DNA of 64,000 bases from Novipirellula herctigrandis (GTDB lineage: Bacteria > Planctomycetota > Planctomycetia > Pirellulales > Pirellulaceae), in NCBI GenBank assembly GCA_007859835.1, contig SJPJ01000001.1, forward strand, positions 3,807,437-3,871,436. Reading direction: 5' to 3'. The notes under the pieces were generated by a model. That model was not told the origin of the DNA, did no database searches, and saw only the letters and a list, made by a program, of their open reading frames with translations. How positions within the stretch are numbered: position 1 is the first letter of the stretch; each line of letters begins with the position of its first letter. Position numbers and translations under genes: made by a program. Below, in pieces: positions 35,482 to 43,307 of this stretch.

Positions 35482-37128
35482 CTACGGCAAATGGGCTTCC
35501 TCGATTTTTTCAAGGATTGTTTTGGCGACGTCGGACTTCATAAACATCTTCCACGGTAAACCCGTGCGGTGGTTTTCAATCATCGGAGCCATCGGTCCTT
35601 GATCGATGGCCAGATAGTTTGACGACACCCAATCGTCGCCACGATTGAACGCATCATGAAAACCGAACGGCCCCCAAATCTGTGGCGCCATCTCGTAGTA
35701 ATAATACTTCAAAGTGGCCATCGATTCGTCAGGCGTGTAAGGGAAAGCACTAATCGCCGCCGTCGGTGCGATTGTACCGTCGTCCCGATCGGATTTGAAT
35801 CCCGGTGCGTGGGCCTTGTAACCCCGTGGATTCTGACTTGCTGTAAGCCCCCAAACAAGCTTGCTGTAGCCTCGACGCTGATTTGGATGGGTCATCGCAT
35901 AACGTTGATGGATCAACGAGATTGCTCGGTTGTTTTCGTAGTAATTGGTGAAGGCATCCGTTAGTTGATGAGGATCGAGACCAATATAGGAGTAATGCGT
36001 GAAGAATAACGGCCCACCATACGGTTTGCCCACCGGTTGCATGATGCCATAGTAAGTATTGCCGTTGACGTACCGCTTTGCATTGCCAACCCAACCTAAA
36101 TAGTAGCAGTCCGCGGGGATTGGATAAGTAGGCGACGCCATCGCCAACAAATATGCAATCATGCACTCGTTGAAACCGCTGACCTTGTGATTTTTGATGA
36201 AGCCATATTCTTTGGACCAATGCCAAGTGAGCATTTTGTCGCCCGGCTGAAGATACCAACTCCACTCGGCCTGCTCCCATAGCCGCGTAATACGTTTACG
36301 AAGTTCGTTCTCAAGTGGGGACTCGCGATCAAAGTACTCTCGTATCGTAAGCATCCCCTCAAAAAGAAAAGCGGATTCGACGATATCACCACCGTTGTCT
36401 TCCCGTCCTGCAAAGGGAATCGTCTCACCGGTGTCGCCACGCAAATGGTGCGGCCATAGTCCGTGATAACGCTCGGCCTTTTCTTCAAGGAACGTGACCA
36501 TTTTCAGAAGGCGTTTGGCAGCCCGTTCTCGGGTGACAAAACCACGGTCGGCTCCAACCATGATCGTGATCATACCGAAACCCGTTCCTCCGGTCGTTGT
36601 GGTCGACCGCGGATGCGTGAACCCTTCGCGAGCCAATCCGCTGATCGGATGCCCAAATTCCCAGAAGTATCGAAAGCAAGCTTTTTGCATCGAGTCAAGA
36701 AACTCTTCATCATTCATTTCGCGAGATTTCGCGATGGCCACTTCCGATGCTGCTGACTCGATTGAACGGTCCTTTGCCACGCCTCTCGACTTGGCCCTTG
36801 TTTCGGCCGCTAACTGGGTAACTCGGTAATAGTACGTTCTGTTGTTTTCTCCGATGAAGTCACTGTAAACATGAATCGCGTGTGGACGCGAGTTGAGCTT
36901 AATCCAAGGGCCGTTGGCATGATCGGCACGGTAGACATTGAAGCGATCTTGATCGGAATCACTTGCACGATCCCAAACTAGATCGATACGACAATCGTGT
37001 CCCTCAGCCCTCAAACCGGTCGGCTGACCGTTCGCACTCAGCGAGCCTACAAATATCGCTGGCACACAGAAGGCGACGATCACCAAGAGACATTTATTGG
37101 CATGCAACAGGAAGGAATCGAAAAGCAT
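35482..37128 (-). CDS. Secreted GH144/glucoamylase-like hydrolase with FN3-like domain
   Basis: A 548-residue protein with a signal peptide (hydrophobic CLLVIVAFCVPAIFVG, processed near ANG). Residues about 38-105 are a fibronectin-III-like domain (DLVWDRASDSDQDRFNVYRA, YYYRVTQLA). The rest is the (alpha/alpha)6 glycoamylase domain: CFRYFWEFGHPISGLARE, STTTTGGTGFGM, GGDIVESAFLFEGML, GFNECMIAYLLAMASP and FGFHDAFN near the end. Characterised members of this group (GH144) cut beta-1,2-glucan; others are unstudied. Several acidic residues could be catalytic and I do not assign them. It probably acts outside the cytoplasmic membrane under control of the adjacent XylR-like regulator. Confidence 0.8.
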   Translation of the reverse strand: MLFDSFLLHANKCLLVIVAFCVPAIFVGSLSANGQPTGLRAEGHDCRIDLVWDRASDSDQDRFNVYRADHANGPWIKLNSRPHAIHVYSDFIGENNRTYYYRVTQLAAETRAKSRGVAKDRSIESAASEVAIAKSREMNDEEFLDSMQKACFRYFWEFGHPISGLAREGFTHPRSTTTTGGTGFGMITIMVGADRGFVTRERAAKRLLKMVTFLEEKAERYHGLWPHHLRGDTGETIPFAGREDNGGDIVESAFLFEGMLTIREYFDRESPLENELRKRITRLWEQAEWSWYLQPGDKMLTWHWSKEYGFIKNHKVSGFNECMIAYLLAMASPTYPIPADCYYLGWVGNAKRYVNGNTYYGIMQPVGKPYGGPLFFTHYSYIGLDPHQLTDAFTNYYENNRAISLIHQRYAMTHPNQRRGYSKLVWGLTASQNPRGYKAHAPGFKSDRDDGTIAPTAAISAFPYTPDESMATLKYYYYEMAPQIWGPFGFHDAFNRGDDWVSSNYLAIDQGPMAPMIENHRTGLPWKMFMKSDVAKTILEKIEEAHLP

Positions 37129-37411
37129 TCGTTACAGCTCCTAGGTGGACAATCATTTCCAGATCACCATTCTGTGGACGAGATGGCTTTGAAAAAGGGT
37201 AAGTACCCGAAAACCATTGGCGTGTTTGGACACAATTGACAAAACGCATGAAACAGTGATGCGAAGAAAGTGCAAGCTACGGCTCCAAGAAAAACTCAAG
37301 TTTGGTCTTCTGCGTGACAGTTGCGGTCGGCACCGTTTGTCATTCATTGAATGATGTAAAAAAATGCCGATGCGAATCGCGTCCGCACCGACCATGCGCG
37401 GTCCGATTAGA

Positions 37412-37453
37412 GCAAATAAAAAACACCGAGTCCCACAAGTGGGGCCCGGTGTT
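37412..37453 (-). terminator. Intrinsic terminator of the cold-shock gene
   Basis: Read on the minus strand, a 15-bp stem with two G-U pairs (arms AACACCGGGCCCCAC and its partner at 37422-37436) closes a tiny loop and is followed by TTTTTTATTT. The mismatches pair only in minus-strand RNA, which fixes the direction. It lies about 70 bases after the stop of the cold-shock gene. Confidence 0.8.
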
Positions 37454-37519
37454 ACGATCATCTTAGCGATCTTATCTTAAAGGAATCAAATCAATCAGCT
37501 TGAGGGCCGATTCGCTTGA

Positions 37520-37723
37520 CTACTCTCCGACAACTTGAACGTTTTCAGCGCGTGGTCCCTTAGGACCTTTGCCTACATTGTACGAAACAAGTTGACCTTC
37601 ACGTAGATCATCATAGTTAACGCCCTCAAGCGCCGAGCTATGAAAGAACATGTCGGTGCCGGTGTCAGTTTCAATAAAACCGAAACCCTTGTCAGTAATC
37701 CGCTTAATCTTGCCTTCTGCCAT
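37520..37723 (-). CDS. Cold-shock domain protein (CspA family)
   Basis: Sixty-seven residues from the ATG at 37723. RNP-1-like KGFGFIE and RNP-2-like DMFFHSSAL are both present, followed by LREGQLVSYNVGKGPKG and AENV, covering the full five-strand OB fold. It binds single-stranded RNA and DNA and melts RNA structure. An ATG at 37768 would add 15 residues with no family match. The upstream region (to about 37900) is long, as expected for a regulated cold-shock leader. A strong terminator follows. An RNA helicase and a small basic protein lie just upstream on the same strand. Confidence 0.93.
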   Translation of the reverse strand: MAEGKIKRITDKGFGFIETDTGTDMFFHSSALEGVNYDDLREGQLVSYNVGKGPKGPRAENVQVVGE

Positions 37724-37980
37724 CTCTTCTATCCAATACTCTCTAAACAGGAATGGCGCCGTTGTCATGTGAAACGTTCACCCAACAATTGGCGACATTT
37801 GGGATTGCTGGAAACAATCCCGTTACTAAATATCCCTCAATATTACATGCTGCCGTGAAAGCGACAAGAAACATTGATGGGCTAACTATACCACAACCAA
37901 CGCTGGCTATGGCTCCGAAAGGCTATCAAAACGAGCCCCAATACGAACTGGTGCACCGATTGGGTAGCCAAATGGTTCAT

Positions 37981-38157
37981 TTATACTTCGAGGTCATCTG
38001 CGGCACCGGGCTGGTCATCGCCCATTGCCTGCTCGGATTCCGGCACTGCTTCCGCATTCAGCTTTCGCTCTAAACGCCGTTTTCGCTTTTCATCCGCTTT
38101 GTATTTTTTTTCCATTTCGCGTTGTCGTTTGGCGAAAGTATTTTGATTCTTTGCGAT
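37981..38157 (-). CDS. Small basic/acidic-tailed protein with apparent ATC start
   Basis: A 58-residue protein whose family-like N-terminus AKNQNTFAKRQREMEKK continues into a Lys/Arg-rich helix (KRKRRLERKL) and an acidic tail (EQAMGDDQPGAADDLEV). Remembered planctomycete relatives begin M-(A/G)-K-N, but here the first codon is ATC at 38157. The ribosome binding site AAGGAG sits exactly 7 bases before it, and no ATG, GTG or TTG is in place nearby. The nearest in-frame ATG (MEKKYK) would cut the conserved start. A long in-frame extension to 38499 overlaps the helicase antisense-free frame but has no sense. RNA or ribosome binding is a guess. Confidence 0.6.
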   Translation of the reverse strand: MAKNQNTFAKRQREMEKKYKADEKRKRRLERKLNAEAVPESEQAMGDDQPGAADDLEV

Positions 38158-38170
38158 AGCGTCTCTCCTT
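38158..38170 (-). promoter_or_regulatory. Strong ribosome binding site deciding an ATC start
   Basis: On the minus strand AAGGAG (38170-38165) is followed by 7 bases and then ATC GCA AAG AAT. It is one of the best Shine-Dalgarno matches in the window, and nothing else within reach could be its start codon. Confidence 0.6.
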
Positions 38171-38293
38171 GAGCCTAGTAAAAAGTAGTTCCAGCCCGCA
38201 GAACTCGCGGTGAATTCTGTGGAAAACTTGTTCAATTCTGCCATCCGAAGCAGGCGAAATCCACTGCGACTTCCCCCACCGAGCATGATTCGT

Positions 38294-39631
38294 TTACGCC
38301 TGAGCAGCCCGCTGAGGGCGTTTCGACTTCCGGCTTCGCGACGGTCTCTTTCCGTTGCGTTGGCCTTGTGGGTCCGTCGAACCGGTCCCGGTGGACCGGT
38401 TCTTGCGAGCTGGCTTATAGCCGGATTTCTGAGATCCAAACCGTCGGCGACCGCTCTTCGGCTTTGCATCGCGTGGCGGACTAGCCATGTCGCGGGCATC
38501 AGGTTTTGGATGATTCGGATCGAGCGGAATTTTTTGCCCGATCAGTTTTTCAATCGCCTGCAATTCACTTCGTTCGTCATGCGTGCAGTACGAAATCGCA
38601 ATCCCTTCGGCCCCCGCTCGTCCGGTTCGGCCGATTCGATGCACGTAGCTTTCCGGTTCAACGGGCATATCATAGTTGACCACATGAGTCACTCCGTCGA
38701 TGTCAATTCCACGTGCGGCGACATCGGTCGCGACCAATACTTGCACGTGGTTGCGTTTGAACGCATCAAGTGCTCTTTGACGAGCGTTCTGGGATTTGTT
38801 TCCGTGAATAGCAACCGCTTTAAAGGAATGACGCGAGAGTTTTTCGGCTAACACATTTGCGCCTCGCTTGGTCCGTGTGAAGACGATCACCCGATCGGTA
38901 TTTTTGCCAGAAAGCAATTTTTGCAGCGTCGGCATTTTCGAGTTCCGATCCAAGAATGCCACTCGCTGTTCGATTCGCTTCACGCTTGTCGTTTTCGGCG
39001 TGACGTTCACTGCCACAGGGTCTTCTAGCAAACGCTCGGACAACTCTCGGATCTTTGGAGGCATCGTTGCCGAGAAAAACAAAGACTGCCGATCATCGGG
39101 CAAACACTCGATAATCCGCTTCAAATCAGGAAGAAAACCCATGTCGAGCATGCGGTCGGCTTCATCGAGAACGAAGACCTCTAATCGATCTAAATCGATA
39201 TGCCCTTGATTCATCAAGTCAAGCAACCGGCCAGGTGTAGCCACCAAAACGTGCGCACCGCGTTTGAGTGCTCGTACTTGATTCCCTTGGCTCACTCCAC
39301 CATAAACCAAAACGTGGCGAAGCCTTAAATGCTTGCCGTATGTCGAAAAGCTTTCACCGATCTGGATTGCTAATTCGCGCGTCGGGGCAAGGACAAGTGC
39401 AAGCGGGCGATTGGGCGATGCTTTGCGATGACGTTCGCCCAATTGGTTTAGGATCGGCAATGCGAATGCAGCGGTTTTGCCAGTGCCGGTTTGTGCGACA
39501 CCGAGAATGTCTCGCTCGTCGAGCGCCGCTGGAATTGTTTGAGCTTGGATGGGTGTTGGTGTCGTGTAATTCTGTTCTTTCAAGGATCGTTTGATCGGTT
39601 CGATCAGATCCATCTCTTCAAAAGTCTTCAA
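38294..39631 (-). CDS. rhlE: DEAD-box RNA helicase (RhlE-like)
   Basis: A 445-residue protein with all helicase motifs: Q motif (TTPTPIQAQTIP), AQTGTGKT, PTRELA, TPGRLLD, DEAD, FSATMP, VIVFTRTKRGA, ATDVAARGID and HRIGRTGRAG. The last 75 residues are a basic, Gly/Ser/Arg-rich tail (SGRRRFGSQKSGYKPARK), as in RhlE-type helicases where it holds RNA. It unwinds RNA duplexes in ribosome assembly or mRNA turnover. The small basic protein and the cold-shock protein follow on the same strand, a combination suited to growth at low temperature. Confidence 0.93.
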   Translation of the reverse strand: MKTFEEMDLIEPIKRSLKEQNYTTPTPIQAQTIPAALDERDILGVAQTGTGKTAAFALPILNQLGERHRKASPNRPLALVLAPTRELAIQIGESFSTYGKHLRLRHVLVYGGVSQGNQVRALKRGAHVLVATPGRLLDLMNQGHIDLDRLEVFVLDEADRMLDMGFLPDLKRIIECLPDDRQSLFFSATMPPKIRELSERLLEDPVAVNVTPKTTSVKRIEQRVAFLDRNSKMPTLQKLLSGKNTDRVIVFTRTKRGANVLAEKLSRHSFKAVAIHGNKSQNARQRALDAFKRNHVQVLVATDVAARGIDIDGVTHVVNYDMPVEPESYVHRIGRTGRAGAEGIAISYCTHDERSELQAIEKLIGQKIPLDPNHPKPDARDMASPPRDAKPKSGRRRFGSQKSGYKPARKNRSTGTGSTDPQGQRNGKRPSRSRKSKRPQRAAQA

Positions 39632-40421
39632 AGGGTGTTTCCTACTGTCGTTGTGATATAGTTCGCCCCTGGTCGCAAACCAATAGTGTCGTCGTAACGA
39701 CGTTCAAGCGTGGGAATGCTCTGGGGCAGTATGTGTATTTATTTACTGGATCCAAACTGAGAATCAATGCATAAGGAATCGGCGATTGCTTCGTAAATTC
39801 AATGACTGCATTTGATTTCAGTAGGCTGAAACGACCCAAGCGCATCGAAACCGAAAAATCCGGAACTACAAGCAATGGAACCGTCACAGCGATTCTGGAC
39901 AAACAAGAAAGTCTCAGAACCTTATTGCGTCCTTGACGACGCGTGGCGGCTTTCTAGAGCGGTCAACACAACCGATAGTAGGCAGCAACTGGTGCAGCGA
40001 ATTAACTCACTGCGATTTGAATTAGGGATTAAGAGGATCCAGGTAACTCTGTTAGAAACCCCCAATTTCGCCGGAAAACATTTACACTTCGTTCGCACCA
40101 ATCGTGTGGAATTTCGTGAAATGTTACTCGCTTCTTTCCGACCTCCTCTGCTGGAATCAGCCCCCAGGGGACCGCCAGCGTTCAGGGGGAGTGTAACCAC
40201 AATCCACCCCAACGCCTAGGGACAAACCCAATAAACTTGGATTCGAGAGAGAGACCCTACCCTTTTGTCCAGTTGTTTAGAGACTCGGTTCGCAATAATA
40301 TCGCTCAGCGGCGACACGATCTTCGGCGGATCGAAATCGACATCGGCCATTGATCATTTAGCTAAAAACTTGTCTGTAAAAGCCCTAACTCTACTTTTCA
40401 GTAAATCGGAGAAACTTCAGT
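39632..40421. other. Intergenic region of about 790 bases, no supportable gene
   Basis: Divergent spacer between the RhlE helicase gene and the exported thioredoxin-like gene. Two overlapping open frames of about 100 codons near 39875-40219 run on opposite strands and neither has a recognisable pattern or a good ribosome binding site. I see no tRNA, repeat array or insertion sequence end. The GC-rich patch at 40160-40220 may fold but suggests nothing specific. Confidence 0.45.
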
Positions 40422-41036
40422 ATGTCACGCTTATTCTATGGTTCAATTTTTGCGCTCGCATTAATCGCTTCACCTGCTATTGCCGACGAGGCCACCGCAG
40501 AGGAAAAAGTGGGAACCTGCCCAAGCACTTGCACCGAAAGTTGCTGCAGCGATGGATTGAAAGAAGGCGATTCCATTGGCGCATTCTATGTGACCAAAAT
40601 CGCCGGCGCAGAAGAAGACGGAGTCGATCAAGGTCAAGAACTATGCTATCGATGCCGATATGGCTCGCGACCAATGGTCATGGTATTCGCTCGCGATACC
40701 GGTGGAAAAGTTCCCGAATTGCTTCGCAAAATTGATTCCGCCGTCGCCACTCACGAAGATTCAAAACTAAAAGGCTTGGTCACCTTACTTGGTGAAGACG
40801 CGGGTTCGTTGAAAGCCCATGCTGAAAAATTGGCTGAGGCAAGTTCGGCAAAGAACGTTCCTTTGGTCGTCGCGAAAGATTCCAAGACCGGACCTCTCAA
40901 CTACAAGATCCGTGAAGACGCTGTGATCACCATTGTGGTTGCCAACGACAGCAAGATCGTATCGACGAAGACCTTCGCCGCCGAAGACATCGATGTCGCA
41001 GGCATTATGAGCGACGTAGAAGGCATGCTGAACTAG
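40422..41036 (+). CDS. Exported thioredoxin-fold-like protein with CYRCRYG motif
   Basis: A 204-residue protein with a clear signal peptide (MSRLFYGSIFALALIASPAIA). A short Cys-rich segment (CPSTCTESCCSDG) follows, then GAFYVTKIAG, QELCYRCRYGSRPMVMVFAR at about residues 73-92 and LKGLVTLLGEDAGSLKAHAE. The arrangement (cysteines at a strand end, then P-x-V-x-V-F-A-R) is thioredoxin-like, but the CxxC is C-Y-R-C placed before a second strand, unlike typical redox thioredoxins. Planctomycete proteins of this kind are of unknown function. A strong terminator follows, so it is a single-gene unit. Confidence 0.65.
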   Translation: MSRLFYGSIFALALIASPAIADEATAEEKVGTCPSTCTESCCSDGLKEGDSIGAFYVTKIAGAEEDGVDQGQELCYRCRYGSRPMVMVFARDTGGKVPELLRKIDSAVATHEDSKLKGLVTLLGEDAGSLKAHAEKLAEASSAKNVPLVVAKDSKTGPLNYKIREDAVITIVVANDSKIVSTKTFAAEDIDVAGIMSDVEGMLN

Positions 41037-41070
41037 CATCAAACCGTCGATTGAACAATCCAGTATCGAA

Positions 41071-41103
41071 CAAGCCGGCCTTTCGAGGTCGGCTTGTTTT
41101 TTT
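41071..41103 (+). terminator. Intrinsic terminator
   Basis: Ten-bp stem CAAGCCGGCC / GGTCGGCTTG (one G-U pair) with a six-base loop, followed by seven T. It lies 35 bases after the stop of the exported thioredoxin-like gene. Confidence 0.9.
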
Positions 41104-41204
41104 GATTTCCGAACGATTAACGGCACTGTGTTTCACGCCCCCAATTCCGTTACAATGCCGGGATCGATTCCCTTACTAGCTTTTCAACTCTGGAAACGTT
41201 TTCT

Positions 41205-43163
41205 ATGACTGATTCCAATTCTGGCCAAATTGACCACGTACTCATCGAAGATCGTTTGTTTCCGCCACCTGCGGAATTCACAAAAACCGCAGTGTTCTCG
41301 ACACAAGAACAATACGAAACGATGTGCAACCAAGCGGCCGAAGACTCCGACAACTTCTGGCGAGGTGAAGCCAACGAGCATTTGCATTGGTTCGAGCCAT
41401 TTAAGGAAGTCTGCAAGTGGAATCCACCTCATGCCGAGTGGTTCGTGGGTGGCAAAACGAACGCCAGCTATAACTGCTTGGACCGAAACATCGAAGCCGG
41501 GCTCGGTGACCGAATAGCGATTCTCTGGGAAGGCGAACCCGGGGACCAACGAACATTGACCTATAGCGACCTTCGCACGGAAGTCTGCAAGTGCGCCGAA
41601 GGAATGAAACAACTTGGCATCGGCGCTGGCGATGTCGTCAGTATTTACATGCCGATGACCCCCGAGCTTGCGATTGCCATGTTGGCATGTGCCCGTATCG
41701 GTGCGGTCCATTCGGTCATCTTCGCGGGCTTCAGTGCCGAATCGATCGCTGATCGCAACAATGATGCAGGCGCCAAATTGGTCATCACGGCGGATGGTTT
41801 GTATCGTCGTGGAAGGGTACTTCCGCTAAAAGCAACCGTCGACGAAGCACTCGAAAAATCCCCAACGGTGAATCACTGTTTGGTCCTTCGTCGCGTCGGC
41901 AATGAAGACGTATCGATGGTCGAACCACGCGACGTTTGGTGGCACGATGTGGTCGACCCTCAACCAGGTGAGTTACCGGCCAAACCGATGGACAGCGAAG
42001 CATCGCTGTTCATCCTGTACACGTCCGGCAGCACCGGAAAGCCGAAGGGCATTCGCCACACGACCGCTGGCTATAACCTTTGGGCCAAACGCACCTTTCA
42101 ATGGGTCTTCGATCATCGCGAGGATGACATTTATTGGTGTACTGCCGATTGCGGATGGATCACCGGACATAGCTACATTGTCTATGGCCCATTGTCGGCC
42201 GGAGCGACTTGCTTGATGTACGAAGGTGCTCCGAATTTCCCTGCCGAAGATCGGTTTTGGGAGCTGGTCGAAAAGCACAAAGTTACCATTCTCTATACCG
42301 CTCCAACGGCCATTCGCGCCTTCATCAAATGGGGAGACGAGCATGTCGAAAAGCATGATCTTTCGAGCCTTCGACTACTGGGCACTGTAGGCGAAGGGAT
42401 CAACCCAGAAGCATGGATGTGGTACCACAAAAAAATCGGGGCTGAACGATGCCCAATTGTCGACACTTGGTGGCAAACCGAAACGGGAGGCATCATGATG
42501 AGCCCGCTTCCTGGAATCACGGCCACCAAACCCGGCTCTTGCACTCGCCCACTTCCCGGGGTTATCCCTGCGATCGTTGATGAAACGGGCAAGGAAGTGG
42601 ACGATCAACATGGCGGAATGCTTTGCATCGCCAAACCTTGGCCGGGAATGCTCCGAGGCATCTGGGGCGATGACGATCGATTCGTCCAGCAATACTGGTC
42701 CACCGTGCCTGGTAAGTACCTGACGGGTGACAATGCAAGAAAGGACAGCGACGGATACTACTGGATCATGGGCCGGATCGACGACGTGATCAACGTCTCA
42801 GGGCACCGCCTAAGCACAATCGAAGTCGAAAGTGCACTCGTCAGTCACGAAGCGGTTTGCGAAGCGGCCGTGGTCGGTCGTCCCGATGCATTAAAGGGTC
42901 AAGCGATCGCCGCATTTGTCTCGGTTCGTGACCGCGAACCCAACGAAGAGCTTCGCAAGGAATTGTTGCTGCATGTCCGAAAACAGATCGGCGCGCTCGC
43001 CCAGCCTGATGATTTGCGTTTCACTGCCACGCTACCGAAAACTCGCAGTGGCAAGATCATGCGCAGGCTGTTGCGAGACATTGCATCAGGAAAAGAAATC
43101 GCAGGAGACACATCAACGCTCGAAGATTTAAGCGTGCTTGCGAAATTACAGGAAGACGAATAG
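41205..43163 (+). CDS. acs: Acetyl-CoA synthetase (AMP-forming)
   Basis: A 652-residue protein of full Acs length. The P-loop-like YTSGSTGKPKGIRH, CTADCGWITGHSYIVYGPL, DTWWQTETGG and the AMP-binding LTGDNARKDSDGYYWIMGR are all present. The C-terminal TRSGKIMRRLLRDIASG holds the lysine that is acetylated to regulate the enzyme. It activates acetate through acetyl-AMP to acetyl-CoA. The gene stands alone: a terminator precedes it and the convergent clpB follows. The N-terminal 40 residues are slightly variable; the start ATG has only a weak ribosome binding site (CTGGAAACG). Confidence 0.95.
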   Translation: MTDSNSGQIDHVLIEDRLFPPPAEFTKTAVFSTQEQYETMCNQAAEDSDNFWRGEANEHLHWFEPFKEVCKWNPPHAEWFVGGKTNASYNCLDRNIEAGLGDRIAILWEGEPGDQRTLTYSDLRTEVCKCAEGMKQLGIGAGDVVSIYMPMTPELAIAMLACARIGAVHSVIFAGFSAESIADRNNDAGAKLVITADGLYRRGRVLPLKATVDEALEKSPTVNHCLVLRRVGNEDVSMVEPRDVWWHDVVDPQPGELPAKPMDSEASLFILYTSGSTGKPKGIRHTTAGYNLWAKRTFQWVFDHREDDIYWCTADCGWITGHSYIVYGPLSAGATCLMYEGAPNFPAEDRFWELVEKHKVTILYTAPTAIRAFIKWGDEHVEKHDLSSLRLLGTVGEGINPEAWMWYHKKIGAERCPIVDTWWQTETGGIMMSPLPGITATKPGSCTRPLPGVIPAIVDETGKEVDDQHGGMLCIAKPWPGMLRGIWGDDDRFVQQYWSTVPGKYLTGDNARKDSDGYYWIMGRIDDVINVSGHRLSTIEVESALVSHEAVCEAAVVGRPDALKGQAIAAFVSVRDREPNEELRKELLLHVRKQIGALAQPDDLRFTATLPKTRSGKIMRRLLRDIASGKEIAGDTSTLEDLSVLAKLQEDE

Positions 43164-43208
43164 AGGAATCGTCGTCGCCGCGCCATCAACCGAGGGCGAT
43201 CGGAGACA

Positions 43209-43259
43209 TGGCCTTGTGAATACCACAAAGGCCACGCCCCGGCCGCTCAATGCGCGGCC
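43209..43259. terminator. Two hairpins between convergent acs and clpB
   Basis: TGGCCTTGTG (43209-43218) pairs with CACAAAGGCCA (43224-43234, one bulge), and GGCCGC (43241-43246) pairs with GCGGCC (43254-43259). No long T-run follows on either strand, so a bidirectional or factor-dependent terminator is possible rather than certain. Confidence 0.4.
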
Positions 43260-43307
43260 TTAACGATTCAGGATCAACAACAACCTAGTTGACGCAGAAC
43301 CTGCCGT

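Noticed and set aside
39875-40219. Overlapping 100-codon frames on both strands
   Set aside because: Neither strand gives a sensible protein, and start contexts are poor.
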